A stretch of DNA of 64,000 nt from Semisulcospira habei (taxonomy: Eukaryota > Mollusca > Gastropoda > Semisulcospiridae), in assembly GCA_036245525.1 (NCBI GenBank), contig BTPG01000006.1, positions 89,493,035 to 89,557,034 on the forward strand, read 5' to 3'. Below, one piece after another: positions 10,851 to 22,227 of this stretch. A model generated the notes under the pieces. The model worked only from the letters and a program-made list of their open reading frames with translations, was not told where the DNA came from and ran no database searches. Each line of letters begins with the position of its first letter. Position 1 is the first letter of the stretch. Made by a program: the position numbers and the translations under genes.

Positions 10851-11217
10851 TGCGTATCTGGTGTTTTAGTAGCTCAGGTCAGACCGCTTAGCTGGCCTGA
10901 TTCTTGCGAGTCAAGGCGGCAGCAAAGTTAGTGGCCTATCTTCTTGCCTGCCTCTAAACTTTGCCGGATGCGAGGCAGCGGGTTTCTATTCACTGGACCA
11001 GGCCGGAGTGGACTGGAGACGGGATTCGATATTACAGCTTGACTCATTAGTGGATTGTGCACGTTATACTCGGTGCCTCAGGTGTGTTTACAAGTTGCTT
11101 GCAGACTTACTGACTTCAAGTTGTACGTGCATTTTTTTCAGACTTGATCATTCGTTTTGGACCTTATTATAATAGTGAAATTTGTCGCGTGCTTGCCTGT
11201 GATTCAGTTAGGGACCG

Positions 11218-11330
11218 TGTGTGTGTCAGTGTGTGTATAGTGCCGGTGTCTGTGTGTGTTTGTGGGGGGGGGGGGGGGGGGGTTGTGTGCGTGCGGTGGG
11301 CCACGGTGCCGGTGTGTGTGAGTTGTTACT
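11218..11330. repeat. GT-rich DNA with G18 tract
   Basis: Degenerate GTGT sequence interrupted by a long G run at about 11264-11282. Confidence 0.85.
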
Positions 11331-11490
11331 ACGGAACAGACTTGCTACTGAACAGAAAGTGTGACGAACTTGTCGCCCGATACATCAGTGTATTTGTGTG
11401 CATGTTGGTGATCATAATTTCTTGTAGGCGGCAGTGTAGGACGTGTTCCTAGCGTTGACTGAGTCATGCCGCAGTTGTACGAGCCTTGAG

Positions 11491-11755
11491 GTTACGTTTA
11501 CGCCGAACGACAACCAACAACGACTTGTAAAAGCGCAAAGTCACCGCGGCCACCAAATTGCACCATAAGTATCAGTAGAAAACACTCTAAACACTCCAAG
11601 AGGCATAGATCCTCATGAGCCCCCTGGGCTCATGAGGATCTATGCCTCTTGGAGGTGTTTGGAGCGTTGGCAGATGCTGGCTATCTACAGCCAAGACTAG
11701 ACTTCGCGCTCGTTTGTTGTTGGGAGACCTTCATGAGAGAAAACGAAACGTCACA
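11491..11755. mobile_element. HP1b long foldback element
   Basis: An HP1 core (11600-11653) lies inside longer arms, AACACTCTAAACACTCC and GGAGGTGTTTGGAGCGTT. Outer arms CGTTTACGCCGAACGACAAC and CGTTTGTTGTTGGGAGA are more diverged. Sisters lie at 21380-21700 and 33405-33720. Confidence 0.75.
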
Positions 11756-12227
11756 ACTGTGACACATCTTGACGTTTACTAGTAGCCTGGACGAGGTACT
11801 GATGTTCCAAGTAAAACAGGGAGAAGTGGCCGAAAGGATGCTCAGGCCATGTCATGTTTATACCAAAGATATAGCGTAGACAGTGTAGCCCCAGTCTAGA
11901 CTCTTTGGTTATACCATTCATAGGCCATACCATAGAGGTTATAGACAGGCAGCCCCTGCTCCACTACCCCACGCCCCCTTCAGTCCCCCCATCCCCCATC
12001 CCCCTCGACCATTCGGCAGCTTTCTTAACTACTGATCTGTGTATAATAGCTATTGAAATCGGTAAAGGCATGTCTGTCACAGAATGTTGCAGACTTCAGC
12101 TTACAGGCTTTGAACTGGGAGAAAAAAACGGTATACATTGCCAGCATTTCTAGATTTTGATCTTTACAACCATGTTTGTTAAAGCGCTGATGCTACCTGC
12201 TGTGACTTGACAAAAAACATTCAACTG

Positions 12228-12748
12228 TTAACCCTTTTCATCCTGATACATTATTGCTTGAAATAAATTTGACTATGATAGTTCAAGGGTGGTGCCAGAA
12301 TAGCTTGGCGCCTGAGGCGCCAAGCTATTCTGGCACCACCCTTGAACTAAACTGTTTTGATCTATCCTTAAATGTAGCCTTCATAGAAGTACCCAACGGA
12401 GAAAGAAACACGCTTAGAAAAGACGGGTACAACACAATTTATTAATATTTCGGGTAAATACCCTTTGTCAAAATAGACAAACAAACAAACATAGAGATTA
12501 GCCGCTACTTATCTTAAAGATAAGTAGCGGCTAATCTCTATGTTTGTTTGTTTGTCTATTTTGACAAAGGGTATTTACCCGAAATATTAATAAATTGTGT
12601 TGTACCCGTCTTTTCTAAGCGTGTTTCTTTCTCCGTTGGGTACTTCTTTGCATATTACACGCTTGGCAGTCACCTTTTTGGTCTGGATTGTAGCCTTCAT
12701 AGCACAATAAGCATTTTTTTTAATCAGCCTCAGGATGTAATGGGTTAA
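12228..12748 (+). mobile_element. HP2-C element split by HP8
   Basis: TTAACCCTTTTCATCCTGATACA start and CAGGATGTAATGGGTTAA end. HP2 hairpin at 12281-12348 (GGTGGTGCC/GGCACCACC). The right shell is interrupted at 12386-12689 by HP8; the uninterrupted order is seen in the copy at 46066-46274. Confidence 0.93.
12373..12702. mobile_element. HP8 element, perfect long palindrome with 14-bp target duplication
   Basis: TGTAGCCTTCATAG occurs at 12373-12386 and 12689-12702. Inside, 12385-12515 and 12517-12647 are exact reverse complements by eye (131-bp arms, one central base). Landmarks are ACCCAACGGAGAAAGAAACA, AATATTTCGGGTAAATACCC and GATTAGCCGCTACTTATCTT. The right side extends 40 bp further (TTACACGCTTGGCAGTCAC). 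No coding capacity. Confidence 0.95.
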
Positions 12749-12770
12749 ATAAACTCAGTCATTTAGATTA

Positions 12771-12832
12771 TACTGGTCCTGGATTTTAGACCTTATGGCT
12801 TAGCCATAAGGTCCAAAATAACATACCAGCAC
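12771..12832. repeat. HP9 palindrome
   Basis: ACTGGTC..GGATTTTAGACC TTATGGCTTAGCCATAA GGTCCAAAATAACATACCAG: imperfect arms around a perfect TTATGGCT/AGCCATAA centre. Confidence 0.8.
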
Positions 12833-12996
12833 ACAATAATATAAGGAAAGGTCTGAAATCGCTGACAGACCAGCACACCCCCAGTTCCTTTTTGTGTGTG
12901 CTATATTTGCACTTGATGGTCGCAGAGATGTGTGAAGAAAGTAAGTCTGCTCTGTAGTGTAGCAGCGACCTGAGCTATAAAATCTAGCCTTTAAGT

Positions 12997-13218
12997 TTAA
13001 ACCCTTATCATTCGGAATACACCAGTGTGTGAAATAAGTTTGACTAAAATAGTTCCTGAGGGCCAGAATTGCTTGGCATCTCTAGGTGCCAAGCTATTCT
13101 GGCACTACCCTTGAACTAAAGCCATTGGTCTATATCCTTATCTGTAAGTACTACAATGTAACTTGCATATGGCAGTGTACAAATTTGAAGCTTTTAGCCT
13201 CAGTATGATATGGGTTAA
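12997..13218 (-). mobile_element. HP2-D element, inverted
   Basis: TTAAACCCTTATCATTCGGAATACACC...CTCAGTATGATATGGGTTAA. The hairpin around 13050-13125 has a damaged left arm (GGGCCAGAATTGCTTGGCATC). Confidence 0.9.
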
Positions 13219-13402
13219 ACCCCAGCCAGTGCCAGCCAGTGCCAGATTTTGCACCTGAGTTCTGGTTTCATGCATTGCAGTGCATCTGATGGCTGCAGAT
13301 GCCTGATAAGTGAACTAGCCTTCAATATTCTGCAGAAGTTCTGTAGTACTAAACATCCTCTATGAACTGTGTGGTTCCTGGAAGGCAAATTTCGGACTTT
13401 AT

Positions 13403-13620
13403 TTGAACCCCTTTGCTGCCAGGAAATATTGAACACTATCTAACTGCAAGATGTAGAGATCCTTATGAGCCCCAGTGACTGCGGGGTCTCATGAGGATCT
13501 ATGCCTCTGGCTGAGACCAAATTGCATCGATGTTCCTTGGATGGTTGTGAATGTGGGCGTTGAATGAGGCAAAGATTTCAGAAACAAAATAAATACATCC
13601 AGCAGCATGGAAGGTGTTAA
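13403..13620 (+). mobile_element. HP1 element
   Basis: Begins TTGAACCCCTTTGCTGCCAGG (TTAA decayed to TTGA) and ends GCATGGAAGGTGTTAA. Hairpin at 13445-13512. It shares its terminal TTAA (13617-13620) with the next HP1. Confidence 0.88.
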
Positions 13621-13860
13621 GTGATCCCTTCACTGCAAGATGTGTTTCTAAATCTTCTATTAATATAATTTAAAGCGATATGTACAGCACCAGCTCATGA
13701 GGAAAATGTGTTGAAGGTGGTATCTCTGAAGGCATTTATCATCATCCTTCAGCAAGAGACATAGATCCTCATGAGCCCCTGCGACAGCAGGGGCTCATGA
13801 GGATCTATGTCTCTTGCAGTTGGGTCATGTTGAATTTATTTCGTGAGTAAATGGGGTTAA
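13617..13860 (-). mobile_element. HP1 element
   Basis: TTAAGTGATCCCTTCACTGC to AAATGGGGTTAA. Hairpin at 13752-13817, nearly perfect, with mirrored AGAGAC/GTCTCT and CCCCTGC/GCAGGGG changes. Confidence 0.88.
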
Positions 13861-14172
13861 TTTCAGATTAGGCTACACTGCATTTGATGGCCAGAGATAG
13901 TTCGTAAAAAAAACCAAAAAAACCGTCAGTTTAGAGAAACTGGGAACTTTGCTGGCACAGTATTTGATGCTCAGAGATATACATTGAGGCAGGCATGATA
14001 TTTGTGAATTGTGCCATATTTGCCCGTATTTCAGTCCAAGTGCTCATAATTAGTTCCATACTCCATTAATGTCAGTGTGTGTTGCTCCACAGTGCCTCGC
14101 ATTTGATGGCTGCAGACAGGTATAGAGTGTGAACCAAAGGCTGGTGTATTGAAAATGTTTTCACCATGTGTA

Positions 14173-14366
14173 TTAACCCATATCATACAGAGGCTAAAAG
14201 CTTCATATTTGTACACTGCCATATGCAAGCTACATTATAGTACTTACAGATAAAGATATAGACCAATGGCTTTAGTTCAAGGCGCCAAGCTATTCTGGCA
14301 CTACCCTTTAACTATTCTAGTCAAACTTCTTTCACACACTGGTGTATTCCGAATGATAAGGGTTAA
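14173..14366 (+). mobile_element. HP2-D element with collapsed hairpin
   Basis: TTAACCCATATCATACAGAGG to GAATGATAAGGGTTAA. The left hairpin arm is deleted: GTTCAAGGCGCCAAGCTATT joins the outer stem directly to the right arm. Confidence 0.9.
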
Positions 14367-14504
14367 TGTACAGTATTTATTTTTTCCAGTCACTTTAAAA
14401 ACAATACAATGCCTTGTTTTTCAGTAACTATAGGAAATGTCACTTACTTACTTTCTCCACGCAGTGACAAGATAAGTAGGGAATTGTATGTGTTTGGTTG
14501 CCTA

Positions 14505-14725
14505 TTAACCCCTTCATTGCCAGTGAACACGATCCAGCAGCAAGAGACACAGATTCTCATGAGCCCCCTCGAATGCGGGGGCTTATGAGTATCTATACAT
14601 CTTGCTGAGACCAATTTGTATCCATGTTTTTTGGGACGGTTTTGGCCTTTGGTCTTTTAACGAACCAAGATTTCATAAACAAAACTGTACGTACAGTGTA
14701 CATACAGTGGCAGGGAAGGAGTTAA
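14505..14725 (+). mobile_element. HP1 element, complete
   Basis: TTAACCCCTTCATTGCCAG...GTGGCAGGGAAGGAGTTAA; hairpin at 14540-14605 with several unpaired differences. A good reference for HP1 ends: CCCCTTCATTGCCA against TGGCAGGGAAGGAG. Confidence 0.93.
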
Positions 14726-14792
14726 TAAATTGTAACTGTTTTCTAAGCGTGCTTCTTTCTTTGTTGGGTTATTCTCTACAAGAAATGAATGT
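14722..14792 (-). mobile_element. HP8 right-arm fragment
   Basis: TTAATAAATTGTAACTG, TTTTCTAAGCGTGCTTCTTT and TTGTTGGGTTATTCTCT match the outer HP8 right arm. Confidence 0.75.
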
Positions 14793-14798
14793 TTTACA

Positions 14799-15012
14799 TT
14801 AACCCATTCGGCCCTGAAGCACTACAGCAGGAGATGGGTCGACCATGATAATTCAAGGGTCGTGCCAGATTAGCTTGGCGCCTGTCGGTGCCAAGCTAAT
14901 CAGGCACTACCCTTGAATTATCATGGTCGACCCAATCCCTGCAACAGGTGCATAGTCGTTAGATGACGCCTCCAAAATTTTGGAAATACGTGCGTCGGGC
15001 TGAATGAGTTAA
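14799..15012 (+). mobile_element. HP2-B element
   Basis: TTAACCCATTCGGCCCTGA to GGGCTGAATGAGTTAA; hairpin at 14837-14932 including the outer GGTCGACCATGATAATTC stem. Right shell: GATGACGCCTCCAAAATTTT. Confidence 0.93.
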
Positions 15013-15775
15013 CACACATCGTAAAAACGCATTTCTGTGTCCCTCAGCCCTTGACTGACACAAGCGTACGTGAAAACTGCAGGAACTTGACTGTACAGTT
15101 TTGCCGGTGACGCTGTAGAGCATTGCGAATGCTCTGAGAACTTAAGGTAATCCAGACTTTACTTTTCATTTGTGCACAACATTGTTCATGGTGACAGCAG
15201 ATACTGTTTACTGCAGCTGTGTTAGCAAAAAAAAAAAAAACACGGAACTAGAACATGTTGCCAGCCCGTTAAACTGATCAGCGTCCAGTCCCCAGTTGCA
15301 GGAAATTTGTCCAGACCAACGGCCAACTGTCCTGCATTGCAGCGAGATTTTCAGTTGTGTGTGGGGCTAAAAACAGCTTAAACCAGATCGCCGTTGGGAC
15401 TACGACAAGCAGATAGTGGCAAATCGACCCAGCTTTCTAGGAAACTATATTTCCGGCAGTGATAGAAGAAAAACACATCATAGTAATTTTGCCAGCACTA
15501 AAGCCGCGGTGTAGAAGTGAGACAGCAGTCAGTCCGGCTTTCCTAGAAACCTTGTTCCAGACGCGAGCTGGGCTGTCTCAGGGCAGGGCTGACCGATTCT
15601 AGGATATTTATTCAGTACCTGTCTTGGAGCCGTACAGCGCACTCACCTGTGAAAATGAAACGGTAAGGTACCTTTGATGTCTCGACTAGACAGTACATAA
15701 CTTACTAGATGTGTGCCTGTCAACGGAGTAGATCCTCAGGAACGGCACCCGCACGCGAAGCGCTGCCTCCCATGC
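15013..15775. other. No gene recognised
   Basis: Mixed-composition DNA with one A14 run at about 15226-15240. No ORF, hairpin or repeat shared with the rest of the window was evident. Confidence 0.5.
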
Positions 15776-15839
15776 GCAAGAGGCATAGATCCTCATGAGC
15801 CCCCGCATGGCGGGGGCTCATAAGGATATATGCCGCTTG
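15776..15839. mobile_element. HP1 hairpin
   Basis: GCAAGAGGCATAGATCCTCA with short CCCCCGCATGGCGGGGG loop; the right arm is slightly altered (CATAAGGATATATGCCGC). Confidence 0.88.
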
Positions 15840-16139
15840 TTGGACTCATTCACATCTGTGTCCTCAGGACGGTTGATTTCATAAGGCGAGTCAGTCGCGG
15901 TCTATGTTAGTACTGAGTTAATCGTACATTTACCACCACACCCCACCTTTCCTCGTCTAGTACCTGAGGTTCTGTAATGTACATGTAAATGAGTCTAGGA
16001 AGAGGCTCTGATTTATGAGGACCCTGGCATCATGACACGCTGCGGCATATGAAGGTCTTTGTCTCTGGTACGGCTAGTAATTTCTCACAGGTCAATTGGA
16101 GAACTGAAACTTTAAAAATAAAATGCCGTAATGGACACA

Positions 16140-16194
16140 GCAAGAGGCATAGAGGCTCATGCTTTAATGGCTCATGAGGATCTCTGCCACTTGC
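16140..16194. mobile_element. HP1 hairpin, GC loop stem lost
   Basis: Arms GCAAGAGGCATAGAGGCTCA and GGCTCATGAGGATCTCTGCC; the C5/G5 loop stem is replaced by CTTTAAT. Confidence 0.7.
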
Positions 16195-16204
16195 AGATGG
16201 ATGG

Positions 16205-16711
16205 ACTTCCAGGGGCGGATCTGAGGGAGAGGAGCCAGGGTCTCCCCCCCCCCCCCCCATTTAAAAAAAAAATGCTGTAAGAAAGTCCCTTTGTGGGAGT
16301 GTTTGGAGCCCCTCTCCCCCCCCCCTCCCCCTCCCCCTCCTACCCCCACCCTCCTTTTGACATTTTGGCTAGTTTTCACTCATTCTCTCTCCCTCCCCCC
16401 CCCCTTTCCCCCCCCTCCCCCTCCCCCCAACACCCCCTCCCCCCCCCTTCCCCCCTCCCCCTCCCCCCAACAACCCTCCCCCCCCAAAAACACCCACCCA
16501 CCCACCCACCCACCCACGCCCCCACCCCCACCCTGCTTTTCGACCCCTGGAAGCAAGGTAGGAGGTTGTAGGTCCCTTTTGTAGGAGGTTGAAGGTCCCA
16601 AACAAAACTTGGTTGGAACTCCCACCCACCCACCCACCCCCACCCCCCACCACCACCACCCTCTCCCCGAGGTAACTGATCTGCCTCTGACACCCCCCTG
16701 CCCCTGACTTC
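16205..16711 (+). mobile_element. hAT-like MITE, expanded C-rich interior
   Basis: Begins CAGGGGCGGATCTGAGGG at 16210 and ends GCCCCTG at 16706, flanked by ACTTC at 16205-16209 and 16707-16711. Contains AAGTCCCTTTGTGGG, shared with 30445-30583. The interior is expanded by CCCTCC and CCACCCA runs (about 16310-16660). CAGGGGCGGATC-type ends with short target duplications are known for hAT-like elements. Confidence 0.7.
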
Positions 16712-17052
16712 GCTGGCAGAGAGAGGTAAGACTAAATGGCACTTGGCATGTATCCTTGATTATATATAGACTCGGTTCTTTCTGCTTCTGTGAATCTGTG
16801 TCGGTGTGTCAAACCGGTCAGTTGATTTCGAGTGTTATGAGGTTGTTCGCTTTCCAGTTAGTAAAAGGTCCTCGGTCTCTCGTCGGAAGCCCTTGGCAGG
16901 GTTGTACGGCGTGGGCCAGTGGCGGCCGACTCAGTACGGCCCCATGATCTTTTGCTACTCAAGTCAGTCGGTTATTGGCGCGTACTACACTGTGTAAATA
17001 TGTGCCGTTAGATGTATGGTGAGCATTACTATCTGGCAAGAAAAGGAGTACC

Positions 17053-17243
17053 TTAACCCATTTAGCCCCGACGCACTACAGCGGGAGATGGATCGACCAG
17101 GATAATTCAAGGGTAGTGCCAGATTAGCTTGGCGCCAGAATCTGGCACTACCCTTGAATTATCAAGGTCGATCCCTCCTGCGCCTGGTACATGACGCGTC
17201 CAGAATCATTTGGGAAATACGGCCGCGGGATTAAATGGGTTAG
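17053..17243 (+). mobile_element. HP2-B element with collapsed hairpin
   Basis: TTAACCCATTTAGCCCCGACG to GATTAAATGGGTTAG. The palindrome centre is gone: AGCTTGGCGCCAGAATCTGG keeps only part of each arm. The following GGCTGGAGTTGTCGTGCTT is shared with the B copy ending at 62265. Confidence 0.9.
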
Positions 17244-17634
17244 GCTGGAGTTGTCGTGCTTGTTGTTTGTAATGGTGTTGGTGTTTTTGGCGGTGGTTCT
17301 GTGTGGTTGGAGTGGTTAGGGGAGGTGGTGATGGTGCTGGTCTTGTGTTGTTGGCGTCGTCTCGCTTCTGAATTCAGTAGTCAGTAGTTTTGTATTTGGT
17401 TATGGTTGTGATTAGTCATCTCTCTCTCTCTCCGCAGCGAAGTTCATATGAAAAAAGTAAATTCTCTGTATCGTCGAGGCCGTTAAACGCATATTTCCTG
17501 GCTCAGTGGACCCGCCCTCACAGACAAAAGAATCAAATCTCTTAAATTGCTAGCTTTAAACGAACAATTCGAATTTAATCGGTGTGTATTAATGTAGACG
17601 ATTCTACACGAGCGAGCCCCACTCTGTTACTCAT

Positions 17635-17838
17635 TTGCGAACTCTGGTTTTAGATAATTATAGACAAAACACGATAAACAGGTCGCTCCACCCACCAAGA
17701 ACAAGATTAGATATATATAAAACTAGCCTGGCCTTTTCAGGTGCAAAAGCATGGAATAATTTACCCCAGCATCTTAAGTCTATTTCTAAATTTAGTATAT
17801 TTAAGGATCGCCTTTATCGCTTTTTACTTTTAAATTAA
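17635..17838 (+). pseudogene. LINE-C reverse transcriptase C-terminus
   Basis: A 67-codon open remnant ending FKDRLYRFLLLN-stop, with the GAKAWNNLP motif. It is only the tail of the original protein and has no catalytic residues. Confidence 0.85.
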
Positions 17839-17953
17839 TACCACGATTTAATTCTTCTCTATTAATGTTGTACACTCAGAGACATGTTCTAATTACAAGA
17901 TGACATTCAGCTTATGTTGCTGTTATAATGTTTGTTTGGTTGGGGGGGGGGGG

Positions 17954-17959
17954 TGTGTT

Positions 17960-18029
<70 letters not shown>

Positions 18030-18090
18030 GTTGGGTTTTTTTTTTGTTGTTGTTGTTGTTTTTTGTTGTTGTTTTTTTTTTTTGCTTTGC
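17954..18090. repeat. (GT)n then T/G-rich tract
   Basis: About 70 bp of GT followed by GTT/TTT runs, inside the LINE-C 3' region. Confidence 0.95.
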
Positions 18091-18261
18091 CTTTTATGCT
18101 TTTCGTACACTTTAATGTTCTTGATACTATGTTTGTTTGTTTGTTTGTGTTTAATATTTTATTTTGTTGCTCGATGTATATTTATGTGTGTAGAGTAGCA
18201 GGATACAGTTTGTAAGAGAGGCATTCGCATGCCTAAAACTTTATCCTGAATAAAAACGTTT

Positions 18262-18484
<223 letters not shown>

Positions 18485-19078
18485 CTCTCTCTCAAACCAA
18501 ATACATTTACCGTTGTAAAATAAAAGTTCATTGTCGTTGTCTCTTTCCTCCGTCCGTCAGTCCATCCATCCATTCAGCCGTTGACTCCTATCACGTGTGT
18601 GTATTTCACTTTTCCTTGTTTCTTTTGAGCAAGGATGAAGCTCGGCAAAAGAGGGATGGGGGAGGGGGCGGGGAAGGGGGGGGGGGGGCTGTATGCGGGG
18701 TGTGACGGTAATGATATACAGAAGGAAATGCAGAAGCGGATTGCACTGAGCTAGACTAACAACACACTGAACCAGATAAAACCGCCAATATTTAATGTAA
18801 CATGATGGTTTTGTCTGCTTGGTCAGGTTGCTTCCTTTTCGCATCGGCTCTTATCAGTGGTTCATAACAATCTATGCTCTTGCAGAAAATCAGTGATTCC
18901 TTCTTTTTTCTGGCAAACATTCGACGCCAGATCGACTACGTGAGTCGAAACGGCCAGGAGCGATAACAAACAAGAGACTGATGTGTCCGAAAATATAAGT
19001 CAAAGTTTCTGCAGAGAAATCGTTGAACATACCCCTATTGTCTCATCTACCGATACTGATGAGAAACAAAGATATTTA

Positions 19079-19152
19079 GCAAGAGACATAGATCCTCACG
19101 AGTCCCCGCAAACTGCAAACTGCGGGGACTCATGAGGATCTATGTCTCTTGC
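19079..19152. mobile_element. HP1 hairpin with duplicated loop
   Basis: GCAAGAGACATAGATCCTCA arms are perfect apart from CACGAG/CATGAG. The loop has AACTGCAAACTGC, a small tandem duplication. Confidence 0.9.
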
Positions 19153-19285
19153 ATATGTGGCTTTTTTTGCAATTCCTATGATGATGAAAGGCGTTCTTTG
19201 TTGGAATGCTTGCCGAAAAAAATCAAGTTATCTGTTACGAAGTTCATGCTTTTAAAGAGTCTCCGGATAGTGTGATATCTGGAAA

Positions 19286-19286
19286 G

Positions 19287-19379
<93 letters not shown>
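19286..19379. repeat. (GT)n microsatellite
   Basis: About 94 bp of GT with one TTTG interruption; it ends directly at HP9. Confidence 0.97.
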
Positions 19380-19381
<2 letters not shown>

Positions 19382-19440
19382 GCCGGTCTGTGATTTTAGG
19401 TTCGAAGCCATAAGGTCTAAAATCACAGACCAGCACACAT
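19380..19440. repeat. HP9 palindrome
   Basis: GGTCTGTGATTTTAGGTTCG pairs with GTCTAAAATCACAGACCAGC around AAGCCATAAG. The GT tract abuts its left arm. Confidence 0.85.
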
Positions 19441-19560
19441 CTTTCTATTGTTCTATTCAAGCTGTATAAGTTCCCATATTTTCTCCTTTTAAATAAGACC
19501 ATTAATTCTTTATTATTCATTTATTATTAGTGTTTCACAATTACTCAAGACTATCTACAT

Positions 19561-19610
19561 TAGGCGCCAAGCTGTTCTGGCACCACCCTTGAACTATCGT
19601 GGTCGAACGT
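19561..19610. mobile_element. HP2 right-arm fragment
   Basis: GGCGCCAAGCTGTTCTGG and CACCACCCTTGAACTATCGT without a left arm. Confidence 0.8.
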
Positions 19611-19862
19611 TTATCTGTAGAACTGGTTCGTCAGTCTTTTTCAGGCGTCTGCTGCTCTCAAATTTTAATTTGGAGACTGTTGAGAGCGAATAGCTGAATG
19701 CCTTTAACACTCATCATGCAGCGAACTGCTGGGTTGTATCTGTCATCATCGCATATTTTCTGAGATTTTTCTGAGAGCCAACCGTTTTCATGTGTTAATG
19801 GCTGTAGTCAAGGGGTTATTAATTTTGTGATGATGTAAAAGTAAACGGTAATTGTTTCTTCA

Positions 19863-20130
19863 AGCTGTTTGATTGTTTGTTTGGTTGCTGGGTTGGTTGG
19901 TTGTTTGCTTGGCTGCTTGGTTGGTTGCTTGCTTGGCTGCTTGGTTGGTTGCTTGGTTGGTTAGTCGGTTTGTCGGTTGTTTTTGTTTTGGTTTGGTTTT
20001 TTTCATGTTTTTGTGCAGGTTTTGTTTGTTTGTTGTTGGTTTTTTGGGGGGTTTATGTTTATTTGGGGGTGAGGGGTGAGCGGGGGTTCGTTGCCATTTG
20101 TTTGTTTGTTTGTTTGTTTGTTTGAATATA
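19863..20130. repeat. (TTGG), (CTTGG) and (TTTG) low-complexity DNA
   Basis: Degenerate tetra- and pentanucleotide T/G repeats. Confidence 0.9.
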
Positions 20131-20249
20131 CTTCTTATGTTTGTTTTTTTACTTAATTTGCTGCTTGTCATTTTACAGCCTTTTTGGGCTTCTTTGCTCA
20201 TTCTTTTGTTTATTTGTTTAATAAGCGCGCGGTCACCTTTAGTGTGTCA

Positions 20250-20250
<1 letters not shown>

Positions 20251-20332
<82 letters not shown>
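20251..20332. repeat. (GT)n microsatellite
   Basis: About 82 bp of pure GT. Confidence 0.97.
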
Positions 20333-20333
<1 letters not shown>

Positions 20334-20498
20334 CTTAGTTGGGTGTGTGCGTGTGTTTCTTCTGTTCGTTCATCAAGCCGCCTGTGCACCTATTCGTGTC
20401 CTCTTCTCCTGTGGAATGCGTTTTCCTCCACTCTCTGCCATAGTATATCACGATCCCAGCAACCACTTAAACTCGCAGACTTTACTGACTTGAAGGAA

Positions 20499-20564
20499 GC
20501 AAGAGGCATAGATACTCATGAGCCCCCGCAACTGCGGGGGCTCATGAGGATCTATGCCTCTTGC
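20499..20564. mobile_element. HP1 hairpin, near-consensus
   Basis: GCAAGAGGCATAGATACTCA with CCCCCGCAACTGCGGGGG; one unpaired difference (ATAC against GGAT). GCTGAGTGG of the HP1 right flank follows. Confidence 0.93.
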
Positions 20565-20835
20565 AGCTGAGTGGTCTATTCGCTGCAGAACAATTTATGC
20601 CTACCTTTTGCACCTCTGTGCGTTTTTGGACCGATCTCGAACAGTTGCTAGAAAATGTGTTGACAAGTGCGCGCTGTGAAGTATAGCAGCAAGTATACAC
20701 AGCCAGCTAGGTGTTCGCTCGATCAGGCGTCCGCTGACGAGTTTAGCACACACTGGGCAGACTCCTGCTTTTTCCCACCTCTTACTCCCAGACAATTAAA
20801 AGGCTAATAATAACCTCGACAGACTCTTTTTGTGG

Positions 20836-20836
20836 G

Positions 20837-20926
<90 letters not shown>
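20836..20926. repeat. (GT)n microsatellite
   Basis: About 90 bp of pure GT after a G6 run. Confidence 0.97.
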
Positions 20927-20928
<2 letters not shown>

Positions 20929-21379
20929 CTGATACTGGAGAAACTCAAATTATTATTTTACGCACTAATGTGTTGGTTGATTGCTTGATTGGCTGGTTTT
21001 CACCAGTGCCGGAGTTATCAATGCCAACAGACATATTGCTATGCTGAAAAGCAAGTTGACAGCTAGTCTGCCTTCCTGGTTTTCACCATTGAGTTATCAT
21101 GCCAAAAGACACATTGCCATGCTGAAAAGCACCGTACAAGAAAGGGTATTCTTTCTAATCTTTCAAGCTTGGGGGGGGGGGGGGGTGACTTGACACAATT
21201 TTATGTCAAATGCTGAAGTAGCCACGAAAAAAAATGATGTGTGCTTCTAGGGACATAGGGCGGTACATTGCTCAGTCTTGAATCTTGAGTCACATATCAT
21301 GTTCTTTCAGTCCTTCCTTCCTTCCCAGCCACGACACTGGCAGGACGACAGGTTGCAGACGACGACGGCAGACACTAGT
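20927..21379. other. No gene; local direct repeat
   Basis: GGTTTTCACCA..G and ATTGCYATGCTGAAAAGCA occur twice, at about 20994-21052 and 21079-21130, as a degenerate tandem duplication. A G14 run lies near 21172. Confidence 0.6.
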
Positions 21380-21700
21380 GAGGTTGCGTCTGCGAGAGCA
21401 AGGTCACAGCGGACAACATAATTTCTGCAAGTGTAAGCTTGCATAATCACAGACAACACGCCAAACGTCTAACTTCTATAGTTCCTCACGCCCGGGGCCA
21501 TAAGCATAGACAACACTCCAAACTATCTCAACACAGACATAGACATTCCTAACATCTCAAAGAGGCATAGATCCTCATGAGCCCTGCGGGCTCATGAGGA
21601 TCTATGCCTCTTGGAGATGTAAGGAATGTTATCTGTGTTTATGGTAGAACTGAGCTGGTTTTCCGCCGTGATGCCGTGAGTCGCTCTCTCGAAAACCCCA
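21380..21700. mobile_element. HP1b long foldback element
   Basis: Core at 21552-21621 with short CCCTGCGGG loop; arms extended by ACATTCCTAACATCTC and GAGATGTAAGGAATGT. The ends GCGTCTGCGAGAGCAAGGTC and GAGTCGCTCTCTCG are weakly complementary. Confidence 0.75.
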
Positions 21701-21968
21701 AGAGTATAGAGGCTATGCTTCCACTATACTCTTTGTATATACACTGAGAAGTTGAACACTGCGACGTTAAGACTGACCTACGCGTATTTAGTTGTACTCA
21801 GCAGAAGGGAAAAAATGAAATTTTAAAAATTAAAATTTTTTTTTAAAAACTATTAGGCCTACCCTCTTTTCTGGTCTGTGTTTGAGAACGCTCACTTTTT
21901 TTCAGCGGCGTCAATCAGCCCTCAGCTATTACATGTCACTCCTTTACTCCTCCACGTGTTTTAGTGTT

Positions 21969-22053
21969 TTAACCTGTTGCGTGTCGGTAGTCGGTAGCGT
22001 GTCCTGTACTTGAATCATCGCGACAAAACCGCTACCGACACGCAAGGAGTTAA
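21969..22053. mobile_element. HP3 palindrome
   Basis: TTAACCTGTTGCGTGTCGGTAG to CTACCGACACGCAAGGAGTTAA. The left interior lost the GTTTTTGTCGCG half, so the inner stem is incomplete. Confidence 0.85.
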
Positions 22054-22167
22054 CTTTTGGTCTGACGTCAGTGCTGGGGTGGTGTATGCATTTTTGTTAA
22101 CAAAAGTTCAAGAAGATCTGAAGAAAGTAATCAAAAAAGCGGGTAGGTGAGGGCCTTTTTTTTGTTT

Positions 22168-22168
22168 G

Positions 22169-22208
<40 letters not shown>

Positions 22209-22227
22209 GGGGGGGGGGGGGGGGGGG
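22168..22227. repeat. Poly(T)-poly(G) tract
   Basis: T runs followed by about 20 G; prone to assembly and length error. Confidence 0.9.
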
